Positions 12,189 through 24,710 of a stretch of 64,000 nt of DNA are shown here, one piece after another. Position numbers and translations under genes: made by a program. The notes under the pieces were generated by a model. It was not told the origin of the DNA, ran no database searches, and was given only the letters and a program-made list of their open reading frames with translations. This DNA comes from Reticulitermes speratus. Lineage: Eukaryota > Arthropoda > Insecta > Blattodea > Rhinotermitidae. The stretch is from contig JAJKFL010000005.1 of the NCBI GenBank assembly GCA_021186555.1, positions 40,885,135 through 40,949,134 on the forward strand. Reading direction: 5' to 3'. Position 1 is the stretch's first letter, and every line of letters starts with the position of its first letter.

Positions 12189-12528
12189 TCACGTGGTTCG
12201 TCTTACAACAGGTCTACAGCTTCTTCCAAAGCAAGTTCTCCACACAGTGCAATCTAGTGCTTCATCTTTCAATTTCCAGGATATTCTCGTTTCCTTAAGG
12301 TCATTCAGCAACTGCTTACGTCTCCTTCCTCGTCTTCCCGTCACTTCTAACCTTCCCTGTATCTTTCCTCCAACAATATATTTTAGAAGGCAGTTTCTAT
12401 GCAAGATGTGCCCAATTCATTTAGCCTTCTTTCGTTTTACTGTATGCAGGCTGCTCCTTTCCTCCTTGAAACTTTGTAGTACTTCGTAGCTTTTCAAACG
12501 ATCCGTCAAACTGATCTTCTCCATCCTT
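12189..12528 (-). mobile_element. RTE-like LINE, 3' fragment
   Basis: The minus strand encodes about the last 110 residues of the same LINE family as the one at 62.1-64 kb. It runs from MEKISLTDR through VKEERSSLHT, then IGHILHRNCLLK, GRLEVTGRRGRRRKQLLND and VVRRTT. One in-frame stop replaces the Trp of the ANWIGH motif (TGG to TGA). No reverse transcriptase remains, so it is a 5'-truncated insertion. The stop codon is followed at once by a degraded ATGA/ATAA repeat, as in the long copy. The plus-strand frame over this stretch is a shadow. Confidence 0.88.
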
Positions 12529-12529
12529 C

Positions 12530-13463
12530 ATTAGAAATCTATTCAACATGAAACATAATTTATGATTTCTGCTCGGAAGTGTTTGTTTCATTGTGTCTAC
12601 TTAATTCTTCTTTATTTTTCTTCTTTTCTTAGTTTTTCTTGCCTTTCACTTCCTTTCTCTTTTTTAAATCAAGACTTATACTTCAATAAATGGAAGGAGC
12701 CTAACAGTCAAAGCCGCAACTCGTAATAAAACTAAGGTTTTACTTTATCATAATTTTCTCCACAAAGAAAAAAAGAGTCCGCTCTACTAATTCTACAGCA
12801 AAGTTAATTCAGGTGTGCTATAGATTTTGTTATGAAAATTAGTGTTAGGTAGTCAACTGTGTAATGCATTGGTTTAAGAATCTTTTCCAATCTTCTAATA
12901 TTATTTTGTGACACATACTTCGAAGTCGGAAATCTGGCTACACGTTGTTGTTTGATAAATTATAACACAACACATTTTTGGGCTCGGTCCCACTTGACCG
13001 TCTATTTTTATACACCTTGATACCCGCAATAAGAACTAAATCAAGGTGTCAACATTTCATTATAGATTATTTTGTTCCTTGACGAACGCAGTGCAGCTGC
13101 GTGCCAGATGCACTTCGACCCAACGTTCTCACCACGGAAACAAAATAAAAGCGATACTACTGAGTTTACAGACATAATTTCGCGTAATGCCGGATTATCC
13201 TAATAGAGCGTCAGGCACCTGGGGTATATACATACATACATAGCGACAAATGATATTTACTTCTGCTGTTGCTATGCTTGCAAATATGTCAACTCCCTCC
13301 CTTACAACCGCTGCAGGGGTTACAAAAGGACTGAACCTTGCTTTGTCGATATATAGACTAGACAGGCTACGAACTGGACCTTGCGATATTTGATTTCCGA
13401 CATGAGTAAGAGATTTCTCTTCTCCAAAACTTTCAGAACCAAACTCTTTGTCAGTGGTTTCCG
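12530..13463. other. Unique sequence
   Basis: No gene recognised. A short inverted repeat (ACACCTTGAT with ATCAAGGTGT) lies near 13010-13050. Confidence 0.45.
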
Positions 13464-13600
13464 AGGGGTTTATGCGGCCGTTGTGTGAAGCTGACCACTC
13501 ACTTCCATGCAGTGCCGAGGTTAAGAATGGGGGGAGTAATACCTACACTCCGTCATATGGCTCCGTAGCGTATACAAGGACAACTTTTCCTTTACTTGGA
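13464..13600 (+). repeat. SINE family D, 5'-truncated copy
   Basis: Matches the 3' half of the 23.1-kb element. Shared blocks include GAAGCTGACCACTCAC, AGTGCCGAGGTTAAGAATG (TGTCGAGAGCAAGAATG in the other) and GGACAACTTTTCCTTTAC. The tRNA-like head is missing. No target duplication found. Confidence 0.7.
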
Positions 13601-14887
13601 TTACAAAACCAGCAAGGATAGCATTTATGTCTTTTAATAACGGGACCCATTTTAATTGATAAGAGAAAGAGCAACAAGGAGGAGAAAAAGTACAGGTCAC
13701 GTAAAGAGAAAGAAATAAACAGTAACAAGGGAAAGAGAAACTATAGAGAAAAAAATAAAATAAAAGGCCGAAGAAAAGCAAAGAAAGAGAATGGAAAGGA
13801 TATACATAAAAACAAAGAAATGCGAAAACAATTTTTTTCTCATTCTTCTGAACATTAAAGAGTGTAAAGTCGTAACACAGGGCCTCTCTACAGTCAATAC
13901 AAAATGACGACATTATTCGCTTCTGATCATTCCGTTATCTGGTCTACGAGAGAGTAACCAACTCACAGGTCACGCAGTCAGCGGCTGTTGGTCGATCCAC
14001 CATGGTTACTGAGCGTTTCAAACTATACGTGCTTCTCGCGAACTACGCGTTCGGACTTCTGGTGTCCAAGTCTTTCATACAGTGGTTTCATTTCCTTCCT
14101 CAGATGAAGAGCACATAAAGAAAGCCAAATAAAATGTTACCAAATATTGTGCTTAGTAAAAACCAAATAACAAATTACTTAAATTTGTATTCTCTTTATG
14201 TTTCAAATTATACAGAATGTGACATCGTGTTTTTAATTGCTGGCGCGTCATAGTATGAGCTTGATGCATCAAACAGTTTATCAGCAACGATATAGCAGTG
14301 AACATTTCACGCTTGCGCAGATGATACACGCGAGCAAATACAACCACGCACGGTCCATATACACTGGCTTTTATAAGTACAGATGTTGAAGTGACATAAA
14401 AAAGGCGAGAGGGGGTTAATCGGAAAAAGGGGCGTAAACAGTTCACTAGCTTTAGTGCTTTATTTGATGTGTTTTCAGGCAGCTCACCCACTCACGCGGA
14501 GAAGCGCATTGGGACTGCAGTCCATGTAAATGAGGTCTCATTCACCATGAAACGAATACAAACAAAATTCCCAATTTCATTACCCGCACTGTTACTCTTT
14601 ACACTACAGTGCGACCACCAAGGCTTCATCCCACGTTTAATTAATTACATAGTCACAAAAAGCTATGTCATGAAAAATGTATAACAAACCATATCCCTGG
14701 TGACAAATGACGATTTAAAATTCGAATCACTCACTAACCCACACAACTTATTTATTAATGGAAGGGCGTTCAACAAGCTAGAAAATAAGTTACGGGCTTA
14801 TATAGGTATAATGGCGCCATCGTACGCATGAATATGAGAATATAAAACATATTTTTTTCAGAAAACCTGAAGAAAATAATAGAATTG
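13601..14887. other. Unique sequence
   Basis: Minus-strand frames at 13.5-13.9 and 14.15-14.5 kb are open, but the first is low-complexity (purine-rich plus strand) and the second has no recognisable domain. No gene called. Confidence 0.45.
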
Positions 14888-14888
14888 G

Positions 14889-15033
14889 AGAACTAGGCGT
14901 AGATGGAAGGATAATATTAAACGTAACCTTTCAGAAAGCAGAGCGTAATGATGTGAACCAAATTTATATGGTTCAGGATAAAATCCAATTAAGGGCTCTT
15001 GTGAATACGGTCATGAACGTAGGAGGTTTATGA
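14889..15033 (+). mobile_element. LINE C-terminal relic (RRRWKDNI type)
   Basis: Two frames together cover the tail of a LINE polyprotein. RTRRRWKDNIKRNLSESRA (14889-14945) ends in a stop. In the next frame NDVNQIYMVQDKIQLRALVN followed by TVMNVGGL runs from 14947 to a stop at 15031-15033. The pattern RRRW-[KE]-DNIK-x-DL ... DRVQWRALVNTVMNL is common at the C-termini of insect LINEs. At least one frameshift has occurred. No reverse transcriptase part is present. Confidence 0.65.
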
Positions 15034-15540
15034 ACATTGGAGAATTTCTGGAGTAGTTAAATGAATGTCATGATTTCATGATATAGCGTGCTCCATGGAG
15101 TCAGTATCATTACACTGGTAATGTAGAGTCGAATTGTAAAATGTAATCTATCACTGTGAGTTTTAGATGTGAAATTTTGGAGATACTGAAAACCTTTTTG
15201 GCGTATCATTCCAGCACTTATCTGCTAAAACTGAAAATATTTACTGGCAGCGTAAGTCTGTTTCTAACTTCATTTAACTATACTTTCTTTTATACATAAT
15301 CACTGGATTAATAGATTTTTCCAAAGAAAATTTTGATGTAAATTAACAGGTGGCAGTCATAGCATATTTATAATAATATCACAGCCTAACAGGACTGAGG
15401 AAACGAGGACGAATTTGATAGACGACCTGCGGGAAAGGGCTCAACAGACCTGCGGAGTGTCAAGTAATTAGTGATGAATATTTCACCGAACATATGGTGG
15501 GAAAACCGCAAAAAACCCTTAGGTTAACGACCTTCCAACC

Positions 15541-15780
15541 GGGATTCGAAACCGGTAAAACTTTTTAACGTACCTGCGCTGTAGACTGGCGTTGTATAAT
15601 GTGGAGTGGTATGGGGGACCGTCATAAATAATGCAGCAGGAAGAACGTGTGAGTCCGTCAGATTCGAACTGTGCACCTCCCGAGTCTGAATAATTAATTT
15701 TATAGTTGCGGCAAAGGGGAAACGAGATAAGCGAGTCAACACTTATTTCATCCACGTGCAGATTCTGACATTCCATGCAG
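15541..15780 (-). repeat. Possible tandem tRNA-like SINE heads
   Basis: Two B-box-like sequences lie about 120 bp apart on the minus strand: AGTTCGAATCTG (around 15661-15669) and GGTTTCGAATCCC (around 15541-15553). The second is followed by AGGGTTTT and GGTTTTCCC, a sequence often seen after the tRNA part of insect SINEs. A boxes are poorly preserved. May be a dimeric SINE or two truncated insertions. No second copy in the window confirms it. Confidence 0.35.
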
Positions 15781-18700
15781 ATTTCTCGCGTAGCCTACAG
15801 TTATCGCGAAGCTTTCTGACCGGCGAAGAACCCAGCGGAGCTGACTGTACACAGTACACAGGTCCACTTTACAGAGCCATATGCTTAGACAAAGCTGCGG
15901 TTGTTTTCGTCATGGTGAATATATGTGAGGTTTATTATCGGATACGCTTTTAGAGTACTGACAAAAGTCTGTGTGTTGGAGGGTGACGATCTGATTGGTT
16001 GCCCCCTGATATACCCCCCTCTCCGAGGCCAATATAAGGCCCCCCCCCCACATTCAGTCACTCTGATGACGGCAAATGCAGATTTGCCGAAAAGCAGTGA
16101 AATCTTCGTTTCACTACGTAGCCTAATCTCGAAAGCAGATCAAGTGCTTTGGAACCCAGAATTAAAACACAAAGATCAGAATTACAGAAAACTGTTGAAA
16201 GTGCAAAAGGTAGGTGGAAGAGGAAACTGAAGTCTCTTTCAAAAAACTGGATAAATCGGTCAGCGTCTGCGAACATATAGGCAAGCCGGAAACATATTTT
16301 GGCGAGCGAAAATGTGTAACTGGGAATGTAAACGATACCAGACAATGTAAAAAGCAGCAGCAGCAGTGACAGAGAATGTGACAAATGTGAGGTGGAATAT
16401 AGGGGAAGAAGTATTAGAAGATATTTGGTGCTACGTATATGAGCGTGTTACTTTCAGACGCTGAATTTGTTTATTTGAATATATTGCTTATAAAGATTAC
16501 CACAATGTATTATGGGAATAACACATGAGGTCCAGTTTGCTGTATGTCGGTTCTTATTTCCTCGAGGCAGAAGACGAAAGATTACACTATCGCTGTACAC
16601 TCTCATATCGTCACCTTTTTTTTTTACTGATTACAAAACGGTTTTAATGCGGCAGATCGACCTAAACGGGTCTTCCTCCGTCAAGCAGCAACTACCACTA
16701 GACAATAAATTGCTAAGGCACAGCTCATGCTTTCATTAACTGTGCCTTAACATGTCATCCTGCTGCGTGTGCAGACGAAGCTTCAGAATTCGGTTAAGTG
16801 ACAGGTTTGGATAGGACAACAGAGAATCATATTTCCTATAGATTTTGGAACTATTCTGTTATGTAACCACTCATATCAATGGACATCACGGACGCTTACT
16901 TGTAAGACATAGATGTCAGAAGCGAGAAGCTGAATATGGCTCAGCCAAAGAATAAACACCTGCCACCGCTTCAAGTGCCTAATACCGCTCCCATGATTTG
17001 TCACGTATTCTTAATCTTCCCCTTTACATTCATGGTTTGTTACCTGTTGTTGGTAGTGGGGGCAGAGGTGTGCAATGTGTGGCATGCAGGAGCAAGCAAC
17101 CTACTTATGTGGCCATTCTCTGCCCGACACGAGTCCATATCTCTGCTGACAATGAACAGACCTACACCTAAACACAGGTGGCACTTTTGGTTTTTGTAAT
17201 GTTAAGGGAATTAACTAGAAAGAACAGGATTTTCACTGTGCAGCTGAGAGCTACCCAACTGATAAATATATTCCTTCCAAAAATCCGAAGATCCATCATC
17301 GTCTTAACAAAGCCTCATGAATTAAATCTATCTTCAAACATTTTAACCTTCTTTGCATCTTCATAACCAATTTCTGAAAGGTGCACAGCAAATTCCTTAT
17401 CGCAGTGTTTTACTCAGCATCTGATCAAGATATTGCATGTTAAATAAGAATATCTGTCACCGCCGACACAAAACCGAATCAATAAATCACTTGATTGTAT
17501 TTACTTTATTCGAGTTTGCACCTTAAGCCCTATTCATGCAAGATCCATGACCACTTCCACAATGACTGCATCAATGATGTGTTTTTCCGCCTGTCAAGAT
17601 ATGCAGGAAGCAAATGTTTATCTTATTCTCTGGTTCACAGCATTTCCCTTCTTCACAGCACATCAATCGAAGTTTCATAACTAACTGACCATAGCCTAAC
17701 GGTCTATATTTATTTCCTTGTATTCAGCATATTACCTAGTATCTTGGAACCAGAAATTTATTATCGTCACATCATGTGCCCAAGCTCAGCACTGAAAGCG
17801 ACGCAAAGCAGTTTGAAATAAAAATGTGATCCTATCACAAGCTCATACGAATATAGTAGTGGGCCATTTGGTTCCACAACAAAAATATGTTTCTTACATA
17901 CTATTGTCTATTACCTTCCCAAGAAAACCCCTTTACAAATGGGAGAAAGAAATCAGACTACAAATTTGTACAGTTATACAATGCCCTACCAACCAAACAA
18001 CCAACATATGTCAAAGTGTTCCGTTTCACTGAGGCACATTTGCGTTCATTAGGTAAACGAACGGTTCTCGATTAATTAAGGATTAAGCTCAAATACAACA
18101 TACTGTTTGAGGAGATAGAAGGCAACGTTTGAGCTTACTACCGCTCGCAGCGGAAGTGCAGCCATAAGTGTGTGTACGTATAGGATTTGCTGGTGGTTTT
18201 AATGTCTGGAAGCTTTAGAGATTATATATAGGAGCCGCTGTATATGTCCAGCCAGCTATCTGGTCAGACGGTCCGATAACAAGTACTGGGTATAACCTTG
18301 GGCATATGGGCGTGACTCCCGCAGGAGTTATAACTTGCAATCTACTGCAGGTTCAGGTCCCTCCCCCACCCTCCACCCCTCTTACTTTAGCCCCACAGGG
18401 ACTCGTTAAAATACCCTCTCACTTCCTCACTTCTGCACAGAAACTTGCCACCTAATATATTTGTTCAATTTCTTGTTCTGATGTTCGTGTAAAATTTAGA
18501 GAATTGTCGTAAGGGATGGAGAATACTTTCATTGGATCAACGATTTTAAGGGGATGAAATTGTTTTCTTGCATCATTAAAGTTTTATGAGGTCGGAAATC
18601 ATTTTGTTCCTTTTATTTGCAGGAGACGAAAAAAAACATGGGGTCAGTGATATTTAACCAACTCTGTCCAACAGATTTCTTCTTGAGAAGCCAATAGTCG

Positions 18701-20740
18701 CTCAGCTACTCAATAAATTCTCCGTCTATTGCGGAAACAAATATTTATGACAATAATTAGGGGCTGGGAAATTCTTCTATATAATTACAAATTGTACGGG
18801 GATGTGAATGCAGTATTTATTGTATCGAGATTTTCAGAGAATGAAAGAAGTACGTCAGACTTGAGTTTCTGATGGCGGTGACTATAAAACTTGTCTTTAT
18901 TCATGTAACGCCGTGTAGTCTGGAAGGCTTAAGTGCTATAAGTATTATTCTGAGTGGATTCGCAATATTTTGCTTGGATCAGTCATTCTTATGATTGTGG
19001 GAATTATGATATACAAATCTGTTTTCTGTGCTTATTTCGGGAATAGAAATAATTTTATTAGGATCAATAAGTTTTGGAGAATAAAAATAGTTTCGAATCA
19101 CAAAGGTTAGGGACCAGGAAATATAGTTTTTTTTTTTTGGCTGAATAATAATTTGAATCAGGAGGCATTATGTGATAAATATTTGGAAGAAATTAATAGT
19201 ATTTAATAAAATTCTTTCAACGTTTAATATTTATTCTATCTGACTGCTGAGCCTTCAAACAACATTTTGTCAACTGTCTTCGTGTAGCTTTATTTCAGTG
19301 ACGAAGAAGATCAGGAGGCAGTGACGCATATCTAATAGGCCCAGACTTAATATTTCTTCTAGCTAAACTTATTTTAAACCCATCAGTTTTCTTCTTTATA
19401 ATTCACCATTTGTTGCATAAATTTAGTTGATTTTCAATTTATAAACTCATGTTAAACGCGAGTCTGAGCTTTTCTCAGCGGCGTAGCTGAGGATTCCATT
19501 TTTCTGTGATATGACACTGCGTCACTGGGTAATCGAATACCTGCAATTCGATGCAAAGTAATGTACTCATCTTGAAGGGCAGAAATATCCAAGCAGAACA
19601 TTTTGACTCTTTGAAGATTAGGACACTACGTTGCCTCGAACAGTCGCGATCCGGTTAACCAGTGACGCGGCGTCACATCCTAGAATATCTTCAATATTTG
19701 TAAAGTTTTAACAAACTGAGGCTTGTTATTTTTGGAGGATAGAGTATGCTGAAAAGAGCTTGATTGGATTTGAGCTTCCTATTTATTTATTCCTCTTACA
19801 TAAATAACTTGGTTGAATTTAGCTAAGAATCTTGATGATTTATTTAGATTTAGTAATCGGTCACCATTCACCCAAAGACACAGCGTCACCTTCCAGCAGA
19901 ACTAAATCCTCAACACTACAGAACATAAAATATTTAAAATAAGAATTCAAAATCAGCACAAATATCAGGCCATCGCCTCACCCTACATCACTGTGAATGT
20001 GTGAGACATGTTACAGTCACTAATTACAAAGTGTTTTAACATTTAACGGCAGCTTAATCACATAAAAATTTTATCCGTCCAGGTGATAATTTTTAAACAG
20101 ATTTAATTAAATAGTATGTTATTTTATACATGATGAAAGTGCATTGAATTTCACTGTTTTGCCTATAACTTTGTCTGATAATGATAAAATAATTAGCTGA
20201 ACATATAGCGAGGATGAATGAGCATTCTGGTAAATACACAAAGTAGAGCTGAATTAGTATATTGACGATTATAAAATATTAGCATTGGTTGCGATCACGA
20301 CTGGTTGGCTTGTGTGAACACGATAGTGGAAATTGCCGGGGGAGTGGTAGTGGGCGGCTGTGACGTGGAACCTTTTAATTCGTATAGCTTCAATGACTTC
20401 GATAATTCCAACAGAATTGTCTAGAACTGGAAAAATATCCCTCTTTACTGAGGATTACTTGACTTCAAACAACGCTGTGAGTTAGATACGTGCCCGCGTT
20501 CTCAAAAACGAGTCCCTGCACACTCAAACAAGTATATGTAAACAAATATGATTAAAGTGAAAATTATAATATAAACATTCAGTTCAAGTTAACTATGCTC
20601 TCTTTGCACAAAGACAAATGCTCAGGTCATACAAATTGACGGACCTATTTTTTAAGATTTATATTCGATATCAGTGTGATCAAATGAAGGAAAATGATAC
20701 TGACGGGGAATGTAGCAACCATGGGATGCTGAAGAATTGC
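15781..20740. other. Long gene-poor stretch
   Basis: No gene recognised in nearly 5 kb. Contains one plus-strand hairpin-core motif at 16.06 kb, C and T homopolymers (near 16040 and 16617), and a weak tRNA-like patch near 18300-18360. Otherwise AT-rich unique DNA. Confidence 0.5.
16058..16097 (+). repeat. CTGATGA-hairpin-GAAA motif (copy c)
   Basis: CTGATGA (16063-16069), one C, a 7-bp stem GGCAAAT/ATTTGCC with loop GCAG, then GAAA (16089-16092). The flanks TCACT and AGTGA pair with each other. This makes a simple two-stem hairpin rather than the three-way junction of a true hammerhead. Confidence 0.5.
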
Positions 20741-20830
20741 TTACACAACTTTTTTGGAGAAACTTGAAGGAAACATGCTAAATGGGAATGTAAGGCAGGA
20801 TAATATTGAAACTGATCTTAAATAAGTACC
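20741..20830 (+). mobile_element. LINE C-terminal relic next to SINE B
   Basis: Fragments of the GKPEGKRP...RRRWEDNIETDLK signature can be read across frames: TTGGAGAAACTTGAAGGAAA, then the peptide VRQDNIETDLK near 20792-20824. It stops about 20 bp before the SINE at 20.85 kb, and no continuation is seen on the SINE's far side. Confidence 0.4.
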
Positions 20831-20850
20831 ATATGAGCTTTAAGGCCGTG

Positions 20851-21112
20851 TCATCCATGGCTTATGTGGTTAGTCGCCGGTCTCTCTAAGCAGAGGCTCG
20901 GATTCGAGCCCAAGTTAGTATATACGGGATTTGTTGTAGATAACGTGATAATGGGACAGGGTTTTCCCGAGTACTTCGGTTTCACCCTGCCAATTTCATT
21001 ACACGAATGTTTAATACTCATTTATTCATTCATCACCGAGGTTATATAACCTTAGCAACTGACAGCTCCCTCAAACCAACACACGAGTCTGTGGATTGGA
21101 CTCATCTGGATC
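20851..21112 (+). repeat. tRNA-derived SINE, family B, copy 3
   Basis: Head TCCATGGCTTATGTGGTTAG with B box GGATTCGAGCCC. The shared body includes GGGTTTTCCCGAGTACTTCG, and the shared end is CCTTAGCAACTGACAGC as in copy 1. Flanked by an 8-bp direct repeat AGGCCGTG (20843-20850 and 21113-21120), probably the target duplication. The 61-aa frame across it is not a gene. Confidence 0.8.
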
Positions 21113-21120
21113 AGGCCGTG

Positions 21121-21854
21121 GTACTCCTTTTCCTCTCCTATCGCCTGTTGGTGTCTACCTCAACTGCTTTATGTTCTATCTTTATTCTTCCACCAAATTT
21201 ATAATATTTACAACCTATAATATGTGAGAGATTTATTCATTCTTTCTATTTGGAATTTCGAGACTAGCTGAGGGCCGATTGGCTTCTCAAAAAGGACTAT
21301 GTTTAATAGAGTCAGTTCGTCAGTTCTAAATATTTCGTGCATTTTGCTCTGTGTTCCACAATTTTTCTCTTTTCATTCTTTAATTTATCTCTTCCATTCC
21401 GGTACTCCACACTTGGTGAATATTTCATCTCTTCTGTCTAAACGTTTTTCCATTTATTTTCTCTCATAATCCATGTTTCGCTAGCATATAAGAGCATCAG
21501 AACCACAAAAATGTTACAAAATTTTAAATTTCTTAGCTTTACTTTCAGCTCCCTTTGTGGTTTTTCCTCATAGGCCTTAATATATATCACTCATACATTT
21601 AATATTTCTCAAACTTTCAATAACAGTCCATTAAAAGCAATTATAGCCCTTGCTTTGCTCTACTTTATATACAGTCACTTACGAATTCCTAGGTTTTTTT
21701 TCTAAAAGCGATATTTTTAATTTTCTTAAATCTTGAAATCATACGCTCTCAATGTATTTAACTCAAACATAATTTTCTGCCAATTATCTTCGTTTTCCGG
21801 CACTGTCGGTAACTCACAATGAGTAAGTTAGGATTTCTAAACCTCACTACACAT
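21121..21854. other. Unique sequence
   Basis: AT-rich, no gene and no shared repeat recognised. Confidence 0.45.
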
Positions 21855-22045
21855 TATTCGGGTGACAAAGTCACGCAGGATATGGCACGTATGTAGAGAA
21901 TACAAGTCTATAAAGGGTTTTGGCGTGGAAACATGAAAGACAGAAGCCAATTGTAGATGGAAGAATAATTTCAACATAGATCAAAAAATGGGTTCGAAGG
22001 TTTTGGACTGAATTCAGTTTTCCTGAGGATGGCCTTCATGAATGA
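21855..22045 (+). mobile_element. Very degraded LINE C-terminal relic
   Basis: The order of fragments fits the same LINE tail: RRIWHVCRE (resembling the WAGHVARM block), GFWRGNMKDR (resembling VGKPEGKRP), CRWKNNFN (resembling CRWEDNIK), and later FLRMAFMNE. Several frameshifts are needed to read it. Weak evidence. Confidence 0.3.
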
Positions 22046-23110
22046 GTACGTATGCTTTTTCTTCATATTTGGAAGTTCCACAGTTCAGACATTACCCCAA
22101 AACACGCCATTATATTTGAGGTACTTCGTGGTTACTCTCGGTCCTTCCAGGCAAGAGCAAGAGCAGTAGCTCAGATTACGTCACCACCGCTTTCTTCCAC
22201 CACTCTGCAATTCATCATTCACTAACCATCCGGACGCCGAATAGATCTACACCGACTTAATGACTGAGGTGTTAAATAAAGCAAAATTGTCGAAAATTTT
22301 CTGCAAGATATTCCTGTACCTTTATATAAAAATGTACAAAAAATAAGGTCTTCTATAAAAATAATACTTGGCACAGAGAAATAATAATTTTTCAGGACTG
22401 TCATAGCTACAATACCGACAGTTCTTCCATTACGAGCGATAATGAAAGTCAATGTAATCCATAAAACCTGTAAATCATAAAACAATACAATAGCCAATAA
22501 AGGTCCATTTGTCTGCAAAGAGATCAACACACTGGCACACACATACACCTTCTTCCTACCTCTGACCTCCCAATCCCCAGAGGCCAACCCACGTCCCCAA
22601 TACGCAACTTGACACACCCTCCGACATCGTAAAGCTAAATTAAAGCTACTTTAATGAGAGATTATCACTGCAGTTAATACAAGATTATCACCTTAAGTTT
22701 CGGCCCTGGGAATTCTAACCCCTCTAGTTCCTTTTAACACGTGTCTCTCCCCCGTGCTCCTCTTACTGCCACCATAATCCTTAGACAAGGCTCTACACGG
22801 TTGCATGACGTAATAATGGATGAAACATGTTTTCTCAAGATGGTAACACTGGAAAATAGTTTCGGAGGGTCCATACAAAGTAAGATTGTACGCCTCCCCA
22901 TAAATCAGAGAGCGGTGGTAAGTTAATCTGACTTGCAATATACATTGCCACCGAACAATATCGGGGTTGCAGTCCATGTTTCCCCAACAGCCTGATCTTC
23001 CATCCCTATTTGTCTTGGTGAGTGTGAATGACTGCAGTGCAACTGTCCCCCAGTGCAAGGTTCAATATTTGTCACACATGGTTAATAATACTTACAAATT
23101 CCCTATTCCA
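22046..23110. other. Unique sequence
   Basis: Minus-strand frames of 131 and 121 codons are open here but show no domain, signal peptide or splice signals. No gene called. Confidence 0.4.
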
Positions 23111-23116
23111 GTGGGA

Positions 23117-23400
23117 TTTCCGGGATAGCTCAGTCAGTACTGTGACTAGGCTACGGGCTAGGAGACCTAGCAATTGTGGTTCTATTCCCGAAGGAAGCAA
23201 GAGATATTTTCTCTTATCCTATGCGTTCAAACTGGCCCTGGAGCCCACCAAGCCTCCTTTTTTTCCTCAGGGTTAAAGCGGCCAGTGCATGAAGCTGACC
23301 ACTCACCTCCAAGTAGTGTCGAGAGCAAGAATGAGAGGAGGTATATCTCCACTTCCCATATAGCTTTATGGCTTTCTCAGGGACAACTTTAACTTTACAT
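23117..23400 (+). repeat. tRNA-derived SINE, family D, full-length copy
   Basis: Head TTCCGGGATAGCTCAGTCAG has a canonical A-box region. B box TGGTTCTATTCCC follows about 50 bp later. Body landmarks are CAGGGTTAAAGCGGCCAGTG, GAAGCTGACCACTCACCTCC and the end GGGACAACTTTAACTTTAC. The 3' half is repeated at 13.46 kb. No clear target duplication. Confidence 0.78.
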
Positions 23401-24395
23401 TATGCCAGTGGTTCCTAAAAATTACTCCGTGGGTGGAAGTTGGTCCATGACCTTCGGCAAAATCATTGGTTTACATTTGTGTGCACTGAATGTCCATATA
23501 AATTCCCACGCTACTTTTCGGTCACTTTCCTACTCATATTTGTGGGATGTATTATTAAGTGTAAAGACAGACCCAAATGCCTGCCTGTCCACATTCTTTC
23601 AGTCCCGTCTCATCGGGAACTCATTAGCCTGACTTCATTAACCCACTCGCAATACCTGCCCTGTACTATATCCTGTCTTGAGCGGAAATGGTCTTTATTT
23701 GAAACAAATTCCGCAAACGAGGGAAGGATAAATCACGTTTACAGAAAGAAGACCTTTGTTGCGTTGCGTTCTACCAGCATTTTCCTGTTTTAAACTTGTT
23801 CGTTCGCTTTCCATCGAAGATAAACATGAAACTCGAAAGTGCTAAGGTTTGGTGCAAGAGTGGATTATATCTCTTAGAGGTGTTCATATATCTTACATTG
23901 GAAGACAAAATATTGTGAAGTGACAAACTCCAGGCACTTCAGTGTTTATACGATCAGGTCTTACTTGCAGGATCTTTGGTAAGTGAGGCTTGCAGAGAAG
24001 GCGCTCAGATATTGTAAGTACAGTATCTTCCAATAGTTGTCGCCTCATAGACAGTGGACGAAATGTGTAATTGACGATATCAGAATCAGAGTTTCCAACT
24101 GTAGCTACGCAATAACAGAGACACCGTAAATATTGGTAATTATCACCACTAGTATAGCGATGCTATAATATACAGTATAAAAGCTACCGGGTCTCCAGTA
24201 GGAACATTATACTAGCAAAATAATTTAAAAACTTGCCGGTTCTTATGTAGATGCTGGGTATTACTTTACAAAGTAAACCGTAACACTGACCATAAACTAA
24301 CTAGCACAGTAATTTTAAATAAGTGCTAGTCTTATATACCAGGCGACTATTGATGACTGAAGGATGTACGTATATATGTACATATAGAACGAAGA
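23401..24395. other. Unique sequence
   Basis: A plus-strand frame at 23440-23793 is open for 117 codons but has no recognisable family and no supporting splice sites. Nothing else seen. Confidence 0.4.
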
Positions 24396-24710
24396 TGCTA
24401 CAAGTGATAAAACCCACACTAAAATTAGCAAGATTTTTGTGTATTTATCAGGTTGCTTTGACCTTGCGGTGTTAAGACGCAGAGTGATTTTGGGGATATT
24501 TTCCAGCAAAAACAATGTGTCTTATGATGAGAGAAATACGGTACGCATACAAACAAACAGAATTAGAAAACGCTTTTGTTAATAGGGCGCTACAAGTGAT
24601 AAAATGCACACTAAAATTAGCAAAGCATTTTTGCGGATTTATCAGCCTTATGGAGGAAATACGGTACATATATAAACTACCTGAATTGTAACGCGCTTTT
24701 GTTAATAAGA
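24396..24710. repeat. Diverged local tandem duplication
   Basis: Unit 1 (24396-24587) and unit 2 (24589-24710) share the start GCTACAAGTGATAAAA, then CACACTAAAATTAGCAA, GGAAATACGGTAC (GAGAAATACGGTAC in unit 1) and the end CGCTTTTGTTAATA. Unit 2 lacks about 70 bp of the middle. Not present elsewhere in the window. Confidence 0.8.

Noticed and set aside
13521-13913. 130-codon minus-strand frame
   Set aside because: Partly overlaps the SINE D fragment; the rest is low-complexity from a purine-rich plus strand.
16058-16097. Functional hammerhead ribozyme
   Set aside because: The stem does not abut CTGATGA directly and the two outer flanks pair with each other, leaving no third stem or NUH cleavage site. 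Kept only as a hammerhead-like motif.
18300-18365. tRNA-like patch with GGTTCAGGTCCC
   Set aside because: The A box is unconvincing, no cloverleaf can be drawn and no second copy is present.
22222-23058. Two minus-strand frames of 131 and 121 codons
   Set aside because: No domain, no coherent splice signals, no conserved motif.
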